Shown piece by piece: positions 21,234 through 31,280 of a stretch of DNA of 64,000 nucleotides. Source of the stretch: Perkinsus olseni (lineage: Eukaryota; Perkinsozoa; Perkinsida; Perkinsidae); contig JABANP010000031.1 of the NCBI GenBank assembly GCA_013115135.1, positions 179,950-243,949 on the forward strand, written 5' to 3'. Every line of letters begins with the position of its first letter. Within the stretch, counting starts at the first letter, position 1. The notes beneath the pieces are model-generated. The model was not told the DNA's origin. It saw nothing but the letters and a program-made list of their open reading frames with translations, and ran no database searches. The translations under genes were made by a program, and so were the position numbers.

Positions 21234-24200
21234 TCAATTAGTATGAACAAATCCAACGCCTCGAATATACCGACCAACCTGAAAATGTCTCACGCGGGAA
21301 TTGAACCCGCAACCTCTCCTACCGGAGTCGCAACCGCGGCCCCGGCGGGCTGTATCAGCTCCCGAGATCTCCCTCCTCCCGACGGCGGCGTCCGGAAAAC
21401 TCGAGACCGCGACCTCGACCGACCTAATTACCCAACTCATCAGAATTCCGGGCAATTTCGTGGCAATTTCGTCATCTATTACCTCCGCTAGAGCTTCTAA
21501 TACGAGAGCTAGATGCCGATGCGGCTCGCTCTATGACGCTCCTTGCATGCTTGAGATACCTACCCGGAGGTCCCCGGTTCGAACCCACCCAACGACATTT
21601 CTCCGACCGATCGATCTGCGACTCCTCTCCTTCCATGCTAGGGATGTTGATGACCGTTTCAGTTTCACCGCTAGCCTGAAAATCTATGTCAAAAGCGCGC
21701 GCCCGCGTGATCGATTAAAACTCACTCCTAAGGTTGTGAAATGACGAGGTTCGTAACCTCCACCTGTACGGACCATGTAGGTTAAATTAGACAGATGTTC
21801 CGCATCGTGTGGTACCGATCCTGCGTAAAATCTATGCACGCTCACACCAACCAAAGATACTCCCACCTTCGCCAACAAATCGATCAATCAGCTCCTGTGT
21901 GAACTCCGCCAATTTCGCTAGCGTATCCTTCATCCTCTCCACCACTTCCTTCTGTTCACCCAGCGATGACTCTGTTGATGCGCAGCTAAACAGAAAAGTA
22001 TGGTCTAGTGGAGCGAAGCGCAACACGTGTAATCACAAGCTGTCAGCGTTTCGAAAAATGAAACTGCTTCGCTCCGCTAAATTCACCAGGAGGAATCGCT
22101 ACAACTGCTAGCCTCTCCAAACCCCTTCACCTGTACGAAGTTCAAAATCGATCCGATTGATTAGACCGCAAACACCATAAAAGCACCGGGCGCGAATCGA
22201 ACCTCCGCCCTTTAGCACCACAGCTCAACCGCATTACCACTGCTCCAACTTGCGACTCTTTTCTTCAGCCTCTCTCAACTGCGTCGTCAGCAACTCAACC
22301 TTCCCCCCAATGGATGCATCTAATAACGAACATACCGACAATATCTGTGATGATGATTCCCAGGCTCCCTCTCCCTTCCCATTACCGAGTTGTTTGGAAT
22401 GATTCTGTGTCTCCAACACCGCCGCGTCCATCTCAGACCTGTCCGCCTTGGCCGACTCCAACTGTTGATACAACTTATGTAATTCGAGAGCATCTAAAGT
22501 ACATTCATGTACATTATAGGTCAACCCCAGGAATCCTGGGCCAGGATACCCCGAGAATCTCAACTATAAACTCCCAAACTATCCAGAGAGAAGTGCACCC
22601 GTCAGAATCAACCAAACGGAAAGCGACTCCACCCGAAATCTGCCAGCATCGACCTTGGATTCCCGAAGATCCGCCTACTCACCGCGAGTACACTGAAGAA
22701 CCATCTCCTTAGTCGCATATTCCCTCGGCAACGCCACTTCCTTCATCTCCCGCACCGCTGCAAACGCAGCCTCTATTCCTTCACGCAACTACACAGAAGC
22801 AATCACGTCACTTGCAATCTTGCATTTCCTCAACGCTCACCTCGATCAATCTCCCCTCAATCATCTCCCTCGGACTGCTAGCTCTGCTACTACTGCTCCG
22901 GCTGGAAACGTTCGGCGACCACCCCTTCGTCACCCGAAGGCCCAGCCGCTGCGGGTGGGAGGGTATCCATGTGACGGATCCACTCTTCGACCTCTTCTAT
23001 GCGAGCTTCTAATGGTTGAAGCGTATCTTAGGAAAGTCAATCAACAAAAACTTGCAATCTTGCTATTCCTCAACGCGCGTGTACCCGTCACTAGCATCCC
23101 ATCTAAGACCGCTCGATCAACAAAGCACTCGCTCCTGCCAATCTTTCGATACAATAAGCTGCCCGGAGAGTAATAAAATATACAAATACATGCGAAACGG
23201 TTGATCGATTTGGATACTCTATATATAACACTCTCTCGACTATTACCATTAGTCCTCCGTTCAAGCTCCTCCGGTCCAATTTTCATCTTCATCTCTTCCG
23301 AGGTGGACTCCCTCAAGGCTGCTATATCTTGAATAATCAAATTTTCAACTTCCTGCTTCGCTCCGCTAACCTAACGCCCAAGCAAGGTCATCCTGGCAAC
23401 CTACACGCACCAAAGATACTTCCCCTCCAATCATGGTAAGACAGAAAATTCGATCACAGAAACACACACCTCTACTAAACACATACTCGCGAATTTCATC
23501 GACGCGATGCGTATCCAAGGTCGACCCTGGCGCATGACGGGTTCACTCGGATCACGTTCACTTATAACTAAGATTCCAATTAGGAAAATGCAGACTGGTA
23601 GCTTCCACCACCTCAGCGGTTTACACCGTCTCAGCGTCCCCGCATTAGTTGCAACAACGGGGTCTAGTAAGTATCTTTGGGTCGACTCGAGACCTTAATA
23701 CTTTCTAAGTATCGAATTCTCCTATTCCACATCACATCAGCTCTCCGAATACTAGCTCACAACTGCTGTCGTTCATGTAAACGGTTTTCCGAATCATTCG
23801 GATGCGGCCAGAACCAATGGCAAAGAGAAAGATAATGCATATCTTTCACGCCGTGACTGACGCGCTTCAACCTCTATATATCATGCAAGCAACTACCTCG
23901 GATTCCATTCCCTCCCGTAACCCCTCAAACTCCGCCTTCCGTCGCCATCGCGACAAAGCAGCTCGCTGATGATCATGAAAAATCTACAGCAGAAACGCCT
24001 TACAATTTCGTGGCGCGCGACATTTTCCTATACCACACCTTGCCCAACTTCCTCATAGCTGCCCTTCTGCGCATCGCCTCCCACTGGGTTTGAAACCAGA
24101 GAGAAAAGACGTGATGCTGCAGACGACGCTGATGGAACTCGCAGGCAACTACAAAGAGGCGGCTCGTAATCGAAAGGTCCCGAGATCAATCCCCGGCACC

Positions 24201-26565
24201 TGCAGTTAGAATATGATCTCTGGTGTAGGTCAGCAACTGCTTCGACCTCTCATGCCTAAGGTCAATATTCCGGAGAACCCGGGTTCGAACCGAAGGCTCA
24301 CCATTTTGCGCTATTTAATTCAATCCTTTGCTCCACTTCCTTGAACTCCTTTTTATTCACCCGTTCCACGGCATTCCGAATCTCCGACCAGAGAGAATCT
24401 CCGTACTGCATAATGAGCACGCATGACCTCAAGATACCCCTCAGAAATGCTATTCCCAAAACATAGTCAAAAATCTTACAAAAGAATATGATCGCATCAG
24501 TATCATCGGAGGTCACGCTTAACCTTCATATCCCCAAAAATGCCGCCACTAGGGATCGAACCCGGGACCTCCCGGATCACCTTCTGATTGATATCCTTTC
24601 TAACGTGCTCAACATCTTCCACCACACCACTAACTGTAGATGCCAACTCCTTCACTTTGCCATTCAGCTCATCAACCGATGGCTTCATCGTGCCCTCCCA
24701 ACTTGCCTGAATGAGCGCCTCCCAGCGGAACAGTACAATACGGAATACCATCACAAAAAAGACTATCAAGGATAATTTTTTACGGTCTTCTATTCATAAT
24801 ATGACTTAATAATTAATAATAGACTATTATTATATTAGGTTCATGAATATCTAATGCTTAGTAAGATATTAGATTAGCTTATACGGGTAGTCATATTTAT
24901 GTAGCATCCAAAAGTCCACCAACAATGTTAACGGTAATCAGGAATGGAATTCATTCCCCTACCAATTCAGCAAGAACCTATCAAAAGACGCCACCCACGC
25001 TTCACATAGAGATCGGGTTTCCTCATCATCCTCAAGTCACCGCAGGCCCGATCGAGATGAGTTGTAATGAGAGGGGTTACACGGAGAGAAGTGAAAGCCA
25101 TCACAGAAGTGGGATCGATTGGTGAGACGGTTGTGGTAGCCGCCATAAGAAACTACCAAGCCCGGAATTGAACCCGAGTCCTTCCGCATTACCTTCACCG
25201 TTCTGACCGCGTCGCCACTTTCGCTGACTTTATTCTCCAACACAGCAAACTTGCTCAGCAGCTCCGACTGGTGCAGCTCCAACTTCGCCAAGGGAGGATC
25301 CACGCCAGCAACCTTCTCTCTCAAATCTCGTATAACCTCATCATGACTGAGTGAAGCGAAGACATCCACCCCTTCTGCCCACCCCGCGAAAGAATCAAAC
25401 TGTCGCGCGACAAGTCGCCGAGAGATCAAAGCGAGTAGGTCCGCAAAACAAGATATGTCAACATTAGCTTCGCCACTACTATTCCAGTCACTTTCCATCA
25501 CCCACTCAGCAATCATGACGGATACGTAATAATTATCGCAACTGTGAGAGTAGTTCAAGTGAGAGAACGGTTAACCCTAAACGCCCCTCCGAGCACTTCC
25601 ATCCGACGCGCGTTACCACTCAGAATTGCCATTAAGTCGTCCGGAAAGGGAAGCGTGATCTTCGTCGCTCTAACCCCAGCGTACTACCCGTCAATTTTCC
25701 CCTGAAGTCCTCCAAAGTCCCTCCCTTCCAACTCGCGCAGTCTCTCCGCTGAAATAACAGACGTATCAGCCCAGTCGTCATCACGTCTGTTTCTCACACG
25801 GAAGACCTCCAGTTCAAATCGTACCACCGGAATCTTCGCGCAGTTCGAATTTTCGAGCTACCCCGCCAACAGCCCCAAGCCTACCCATAGCATCGGACTT
25901 TTCCATCATCTCTGCCACCTGCGCAGTCAACTTCGCTGTCACTCCACTATTCTCCTCAAACTGGGCCCGAATTTTCTCTGAAAGAACCGCTAGCTCAGCA
26001 GGATAAACGTTCCTCCTCACACCCCAACGAGCCCGGTTCTATCCCCACCACTACTCTATTGCAACTAGTCGCAATTATTATAGTAGCCTCACTTCAAACA
26101 GGTAATGACGAATCAAAAATTGCCCACTCCAAATCGAGCGTGTCATCGCTGGATTGGTTGGCCTCCGACCCCCGTTCCCACAGGTCCCCACCCACGACTC
26201 CCTTCGCCATTACTACCAATCTCCTCCCAAGAAGCGGAAGCCTTCTCTGCCGTTGCGTTTTGGTGGGCTGCTATCTGCTGCAGGGCCTGAACCCGTCACC
26301 AATCGCCTCCGGCCGTTCTTCACGCGCCCGAAAATTTTCCCGCCCTCCGCAAGAGAAATCGTAAACAACATCAGATTAAACTTGTTTTTGTGGCTCGCCG
26401 AGCAGACTTGTAATTGTATACATTTTCACACAGTAAGACAAGGGTCGACCGACTAGATGAGTATTGCTTCATCCTCCTCCCGGTTATTACCTTAGCCACC
26501 GACCCCAAGTCGATGGATATGCTCCCTAGGTCCCCAAGTTCAAGAGGCTCGACGTCGACGGCCAT
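21234..26565 (-). CDS. Long coiled-coil protein, multi-exon, unidentified
   Basis: The proposed start is ATG 26565 (MAVDVEPLELGDLGSISIDL, then a GTAATA donor). Many short exons follow whose products are charged and heptad-like: LSEKIRAQFEENSGVTAKLT; LHQSELLSKFAVLENKVSES; VDELNGKVKELASTVSGVVE; WSEIRNAVERVNKKEFKEVE; EEMKMKIGPEELERRTNGN; VELLTTQLREAEEKSRKLEQ; ERMKDTLAKLAEFTQELIDR. They are spaced like the exons of one long gene. The last exon may end at 21234, just after a tRNA-like intron. No catalytic domain was seen. A structural or flagellar role is only a guess from the company of the dynein gene. Some of these exons could belong to two adjacent genes. Confidence 0.55.
21279..21322 (-). other. 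44-nt tRNA-like intron
   Basis: Minus strand: starts GTAGGAGAGG and ends GACATTTTCAG, with GGTTGCGGGTTCAATTCCCG between. It is essentially a tRNA T-arm with splice sites at both ends. Flanking coding is less certain than at 16456-16517. Confidence 0.55.
22187..22237 (-). other. tRNA-like A/B-box segment at an intron start
   Basis: Directly after a coiled-coil exon ending EEKSRKLEQW comes GTAATGCGGTTGAGCTGTGG and then GGTTCGATTCGCGCCC. That is a D-arm-like word and a T-arm-like word in the order of a tRNA, with the splice donor inside the D-arm-like part. Confidence 0.5.
24541..24580 (-). other. tRNA T-arm-like segment at an intron donor
   Basis: After the exon ending VRKDINQK the minus strand reads GTGATCCGGGAGGTCCCGGG then TTCGATCCCTAGTGGCGGC. 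The T-arm consensus lies about 20 nt after the donor, as in the other tRNA-like introns. Confidence 0.5.
25153..25192 (-). other. 40-nt tRNA-like intron (candidate)
   Basis: Minus strand GTAATGCGGAAGGACTCGGG then TTCAATTCCGGGCTTGGTAG, directly after coding for SESGDAVRTVK. Donor, T-arm and AG acceptor are all present in 40 nt. Confidence 0.5.
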
Positions 26566-27430
26566 GAAAGGCGAAAGGAGAAAGCTTGATGAAATGGCGT
26601 TACAATTCCGTGGCGAATTCCGGATTACGACAATTCCAACGGAATGTCCGCCATATTCAAGAGGATTCTTGACAACTCCCCATGTATTTGGTACTTTTTT
26701 CTCGCGGATGTTGTGCAATTCTCCAGGTATAATCTCGCTCGCCCAAAAATTACATCCCGCGTTTGTGAGGGCTCCAGTGTAGACCTTAGCGGGGTGTTCA
26801 GTAAACCTATTCCGAAATTCAGAATACATTCCAGCATTAGTTTTGGCGAAATCGTGTTCAGTAAACTGCATCCAGAACAGATTCTGGAATGGGTTCCAGA
26901 ATCGGTTCCCAACATGTTCAGTGAGCTTCGGAATCGGTTCTGAAACGCATTCCAGAATGAGTTATTTCGGAATAGGTAAAACCTATGCTGGGAGTTTCGT
27001 GGCGCGTGACATCACAGCTGAGGACGGCCAATTTCGTGATGCCCATCTGAAGTACAGAGGGAGTCGCTGGCGAGGATCGAACCTGGGCGGTACGAGTGGC
27101 GACACAGCCGTCTAACGCACTAGACTACTTGAATGGATTTTGCCCGAGTTGTGTTATAACCTAGCGAAATCTTTTCTCGAGCGGCGTGCGCATCGGATAA
27201 AACGGATCGCTGCTCTGGATATCGCTCAGTTGGCTGCCAGAATCTATTCTGAGAATCGATTCTCAGAATTGAGTTCTTTGAACACATCTCGGAACTGATT
27301 CCGGAACTCGTTCTGAAATATTTGAGAATAGAGTTCACTGAACAGGATTCGGGAATGCATTCTGAGAATTGATTCTGAGAACAAGTTCTGGAATAGGTTT
27401 TGCCAAAGTTTACTGAACAGCCCGTAGGAA
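26566..27430. repeat. Foldback region rich in TTCNNGAA words
   Basis: From 26796 (GTTCAGTAAAC) to 27418 (its reverse complement GTTTACTGAAC) the flanks are imperfect inverted copies made of repeated ATTCCAGAAT, GATTCTGGAA and GTTCAGTGAAC words. A tRNA-like segment with a good B-box lies in the middle (about 27060-27125, minus strand). It may be a decayed foldback transposon. The TTCNNGAA words resemble heat-shock elements but are probably repeat-derived. Confidence 0.55.
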
Positions 27431-27445
27431 TTGACCTTAGGTTCA

Positions 27446-27482
27446 CTTGCTTTCTTGCTTTCTTGCTTTCTTGCTTTCTTGG
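27446..27482. repeat. 8-bp microsatellite CTTTCTTG
   Basis: Four to five consecutive CTTTCTTG units. Confidence 0.85.
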
Positions 27483-27536
27483 ATCGCTTGACATTCCTTA
27501 CCTCGATCTGACGTAGACAATGATTAAAATCTTTTT

Positions 27537-27759
27537 CCTAAGGAGAAAGTATATTTTCTAAGGAAGAAATCTCGCTCGCCCTCGACATTTTTCTGAGGAG
27601 ACTTTGCACTTTTCTAAGGAGGCTTTGTTTTCTTTTTTAACGCCTACCAGCCGAAGCAACCTTTAGTCGCTGTCTTGTACGCGCGCGTGCCGCACGGCGC
27701 GCCGGCGTATTTTCGGGCGAGCGAGATTTCTTCCTTAGGAAATATACTTTCTCCTTAGG
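27537..27759. mobile_element. 223-bp MITE-like element with 45-bp inverted ends
   Basis: The left arm 27537-27581 (CCTAAGGAGAAAGTATATTT and on to CTCGCTCGCCC) is the reverse complement of 27715-27759 with one mismatch. The interior is partly GC-rich (GCGCGCGTGCCGCACGGCGC). The inner word of the arm, GGGCGAGCGAGAT, also occurs in an intron of the dynein gene at about 14687 and at about 26727. The target duplication is unclear; TA lies within the repeat on both sides. Confidence 0.65.
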
Positions 27760-28495
27760 TTGCTGCATTTCACTCGTAGACAATTGCTCCATGGAATGAC
27801 CTTTGGTTCGCTTGTACTACAGGGCCTGTAGTACAGGCCCTGTAGCGTGATCGAAATTGGTGTCACGTCACCTTCTGTACGTCACGCATTCTACTCGCTA
27901 AGTGCATTCCTTTTGTTGAACTGTTCTGACCTTACGACCTTTGACCGGGGCGTAAGCGTTGAGTTGACTAGTGAAAGCAACGATCTTGGTCACTTGTAGT
28001 CTTGTTCACTCGATGGACTACATTTCTGGTAGCAGCTCCTCGTTTGCTATCACTAGTAGTGATTCACTACCACTACGTTACGTTCCCCAGTAGTGTGGCG
28101 AGCGCATTATGATAATGTGCGACTCTGTCAATTCTTCCTCTACTCATGATCCAACCACCGTCCTTCAACACAAGGTACTTCACCTTTATTGTGTAGATGA
28201 TGATTCTAGCTACTACCATTCATCTCATCATTACTAATCGAGTGATATGATTTGACCAGTCTGTGCCGATCTGTGATTGCATCTGTCATTTGTTAGCTTA
28301 CTTACTCCCACTCGTATTATTAATATTTACAATAATATGTCTCAATCATTAAGGCTTGGTGTCTAAATCTACCACAGTGGGGAATCCCCTGGGATTATCC
28401 CCACAGACTCGGTTACCCCCTACCAGTGGATAAGAGTCTTAGGTCTTATCATAAGACCTTCCCCTAGTAGGGGACCCCTACGTGCCTGGTACCTG
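27760..28495. other. No gene; palindromes
   Basis: Contains one-base-centred palindromes at 27817-27845 (14-bp arms), near 28048 (GTAGTGA T TCACTAC) and near 28442 (AGGTCTTAT C ATAAGACCT). No exon chain was found. Confidence 0.45.
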
Positions 28496-28764
28496 ATGGC
28501 TTCTTCTGGTAACGACCTTGGCATCGAGAAGAAGGACCTTGCGCTCATCGAGGAGCATTGCTCCTGGAGCAAGCAAGGGCTGATGCGACAGCCGCCGGTA
28601 CGGATGAGAACTCTATCCAGTACCATATCCGCCTGGCCGTGGTCCACGTGGTCCAGCCCGTGGACCATGCCACTGGCATGATGCCAGAGACTACAACAGC
28701 CTCTTCGACCCCCTCTCGACACGAGCTGAAGCTGGTTCGGCTCCTTCTAACTGAGGAGCACTAA
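28496..28764 (+). pseudogene. Small coding segment with one frame break
   Basis: From ATG 28496 (MASSGNDLGIEKKDLALIEE) the frame continues only if the reading frame shifts near 28555, after which it reads LLLEQARADATAAGTDENSI and on to a stop at 28764 (ending KLVRLLLTEEH). Both parts look protein-like, about 90 aa in total. The segment has a one-base-centred palindrome (CTGGCAT G ATGCCAG) near 28673. It could be a broken gene or chance. No homologue was recognised. Confidence 0.35.
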
Positions 28765-28801
28765 CTGCATTCTACACTTCGGCCTGCGGTATCATATCTT
28801 T

Positions 28802-29950
28802 TCACTCGATAGCAAGAGTAGCGTTCAAAACACGAGTAAGCGAGGGTGAAGGGTGTGTCTTTGTAGCACAAAATTCAGTAGTCTCAGCCACTTTTCTCCG
28901 ATAACCTGCATCACTCCCAGCTCGAGTATTTGAGCAGCAACGGCCATTTAGGGGCATATGCGGAACGTCTGGCATATCGATGTACCATACGATAGTTACG
29001 CGATGATCACCAGTATGCTGTGTCACCACAACCCCACCATTCGCTGACACTGTCAGCCTGACAGTTACCATTCACTGTCGCACTCATGAATTTCCGACCC
29101 ACAGCCCTTGGGAATGTGGTGACACAGAAATAAAAAAAGGGGACATATAAGTAATCTATCTTTACTTAACTGTTCGTGTCGCCAATCACCGCAATGTTTG
29201 AATGTGCTCGCGTGTGATGCTAGGAGGGATTGGTACGGTCAAAGATCTATACTCGTACCACTTTTTCCGCGGCTCGTCCGAGAGACGCCCCTCTGTTGAA
29301 TGGTGTGAGTGCCTGAGGTCGGCTGAAGTTCCGAAAAATTGCAGACAATGAATGAAGCCTTCATTCATTGTGAAGGGCAAGAGCGAATAAAGTCCACAGT
29401 GCGGACTCCGCACTGTGTGAAAGGCTGGGTGTGATAAACGCGAACATGATGCGGGGGAAACTCCCTGTGATGGGCGCAGTGTTCGGGTTCGTCGAACCAA
29501 AGAGCGAAATGTTCAGGTGATTGTGTGTGTGGCAGGGTGATGCAGGCGGTGTTTCGCTGTACAGCTGAGCCTCAGCTGCTGAGGTTGTGTGAGAGGGTGT
29601 GGCTGTGGAGTGTCAGGGTGCTAGGCTCTAGCGAAAGGGAAGGTTTCTTTTGCATGTGAAGGTCTGTGACGTTGAAGCGTGGAGTTGGAATGCTGGTGGC
29701 GTTTGTGTCTTAAGACGAACATGAAGCAACACGAGTCCATGGTCAGTGGCACTGACTCAGTGCCCTCTCCCTCACTGATAATTGCGCCATTATTCTCTAG
29801 GAGTTCCATCCCACCGAGAACCCGGTAGTTGGCATCATCGAGCTCAAGGTTAGGATCTGCTAAGCTGGGATGGTCACGAGATGTACCAATCAGCTTGATT
29901 GAATCGAGCCATTCAATGGCTGCCATTAGGGCTCGTTGCCGTAGCACCAC
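28802..29950 (-). CDS. Possible multi-exon gene, unidentified
   Basis: Three protein-like minus-strand stretches lie in order. 29950 to about 29700 reads ALMAAIEWLDSIKLIGTSRD and on to MDSCCFMFVLRHK. About 29310-29187 reads DEPRKKWYEYRSLTVPIPPS. 29071-28802 reads TGDHRVTIVWYIDMPDVPHM to the stop. Possible GT-AG borders exist between them (for example a CTCAG acceptor near 29314), but the chain is not proven. A 27-bp and a 23-bp palindrome (29345-29371, 29395-29417) fall in the supposed intron. Confidence 0.35.
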
Positions 29951-30158
29951 GCTTCCACCACGCTAGGATTCCCCGTTGTTGTGTTACACACTAGTCTGGT
30001 CTTCACTGCGTTTATTCATGGGCCTTTGAGTTCCAGTCAATACGACCTATGGGTGACCCATAATGGGTCAAAAACCCTATGGAAACAACTTCTTGGGACT
30101 TCCTGTCGCGCAGTAGCACTGCATGAGTGCGTTCGACTAAAAACTAAACTGAGTTGTT

Positions 30159-30332
30159 TGTAGAGATTGTCCCTGTATTACACAATAATTGTCTTCGATT
30201 TCAAGTTTTTGCTGTGTTGCATATAGCGTGACGCTAGAGCGCATTACTCAGATGTTATTGTTATTTAAGCTCGTGTAAAGCCTACGACCTTTACTCATAA
30301 CGAGTGTCTTGGGTTCGGTTTAATTTACTACA
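30159..30332 (+). repeat. 5' LTR (174 bp)
   Basis: Starts TGTAGAGATTGTCCC, ends TTTAATTTACTACA. It differs from the 3' copy by one base. Being very short, promoter and polyadenylation signals must lie within 174 bp. A TATTTAAG word at about 30260 is a candidate TATA-like box. Confidence 0.92.
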
Positions 30333-31280
30333 ATGGTACCCGATGCAGTAAATACTCCGGTTCCGACAACCCCTATTAATGCTGGTTTCCCTACTTTGGC
30401 TGGTCTTGGTAATGTTGGTACAGCCGGTCCTGTACAACGAATTGCGGTTCTACTTGGTATTCCAGAGAGTAGTGTCCGGTTTCTTAGGCCCAGTGACTTT
30501 GAGGGGGCTGAGAGGTCTTTAAGTTTAGCTGATCGGTTGACGTTCCGTCAGCTGGTTGAGCAGGCGGGGCTGAATGCCACGCCGGTCGTTCATGCTGTTT
30601 CTGAGGATCATTCGGATGGGCACTCTTATATTTCCGATTATCTTCGAGATGCTGTTACTACCGATAGCAGTGGGGCCGATACTAAGAGGATTACGGCCAC
30701 GGCGCAGTTACCTATCCCGGATGGCATGCAGTATGGTGGGGAAGACGACATCAGGCCAGTTTCTGCTTGGATAAGATCCTTCTCACAAGTAGTGCGGATT
30801 TATCGTTTGGATGCAGAGACATGTTGGTCATTTCTCATTCGTGCTGTGGATGCTGGTGTACTCTCTGATATTTTTGATTACTTAGAGCAGTCTATGGCTC
30901 TGGGATTGGGTACTATCACGAGGTTGACTATGACCGAAAGGTTTATGAGTGAGAAGTACCGCAGTACTGATGATCCAGTACGCTGGAGAGAACGTTTTGA
31001 TACTATTAAACAGGGTTCTACGGAGAGGATAACCTCCTATCACAAGCGTGTGAAGAAGATGGTGAGTGCTGGAAAGTGTATCGATGTCAACCTCAGTGAA
31101 TCGGAGATTTTGAGGCGTTTCATCGATGGTCTGCGAGCCGACTACAAGAAGGTGGTGAACCAGACGTATGCACATTATCGCTCTCTCGAGACTCTTGCCA
31201 GAGACTTAGGTTTTGGGAAGATCGAAACTACGGCATTCGTCAAGATCCGTCGGAGAAGACTAACGACAGGGTCAAGGTGA
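30333..31280 (+). CDS. Gag-like ORF (315 codons)
   Basis: The ATG is the second to fourth base after the LTR's CA end, so there is essentially no leader. The middle region reads WRERFDTIKQGSTERITSYH and then FIDGLRADYKKVV, the pattern of the retrotransposon gag domain. The first 20 bases after the LTR (ATGGTACCCGATGCAGTAAA) contain a TGG-initial primer-binding-site-like word, so the start codon seems to overlap it. The ORF ends in a basic stretch (KIRRRR). The zinc knuckle is in the next frame, so capsid assembly and RNA binding would need a -1 shift. Confidence 0.8.
   Translation: MVPDAVNTPVPTTPINAGFPTLAGLGNVGTAGPVQRIAVLLGIPESSVRFLRPSDFEGAERSLSLADRLTFRQLVEQAGLNATPVVHAVSEDHSDGHSYISDYLRDAVTTDSSGADTKRITATAQLPIPDGMQYGGEDDIRPVSAWIRSFSQVVRIYRLDAETCWSFLIRAVDAGVLSDIFDYLEQSMALGLGTITRLTMTERFMSEKYRSTDDPVRWRERFDTIKQGSTERITSYHKRVKKMVSAGKCIDVNLSESEILRRFIDGLRADYKKVVNQTYAHYRSLETLARDLGFGKIETTAFVKIRRRRLTTGSR

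Noticed and set aside
16470..25200. Functional tRNA genes in the gene cluster
   Set aside because: Only the T-arm side is well formed; D-arm and acceptor 5' strands are missing and they coincide with splice sites.
26640..27420. Heat-shock promoter with many HSEs
   Set aside because: TTCNNGAA words belong to a degenerate foldback repeat and no gene start is nearby, except the coiled-coil gene on the far left edge.
30333..31280. Host gene with ATG just after a promoter repeat
   Set aside because: Flanking LTRs, gag pattern and downstream pol domains show that it is a retrotransposon gene.
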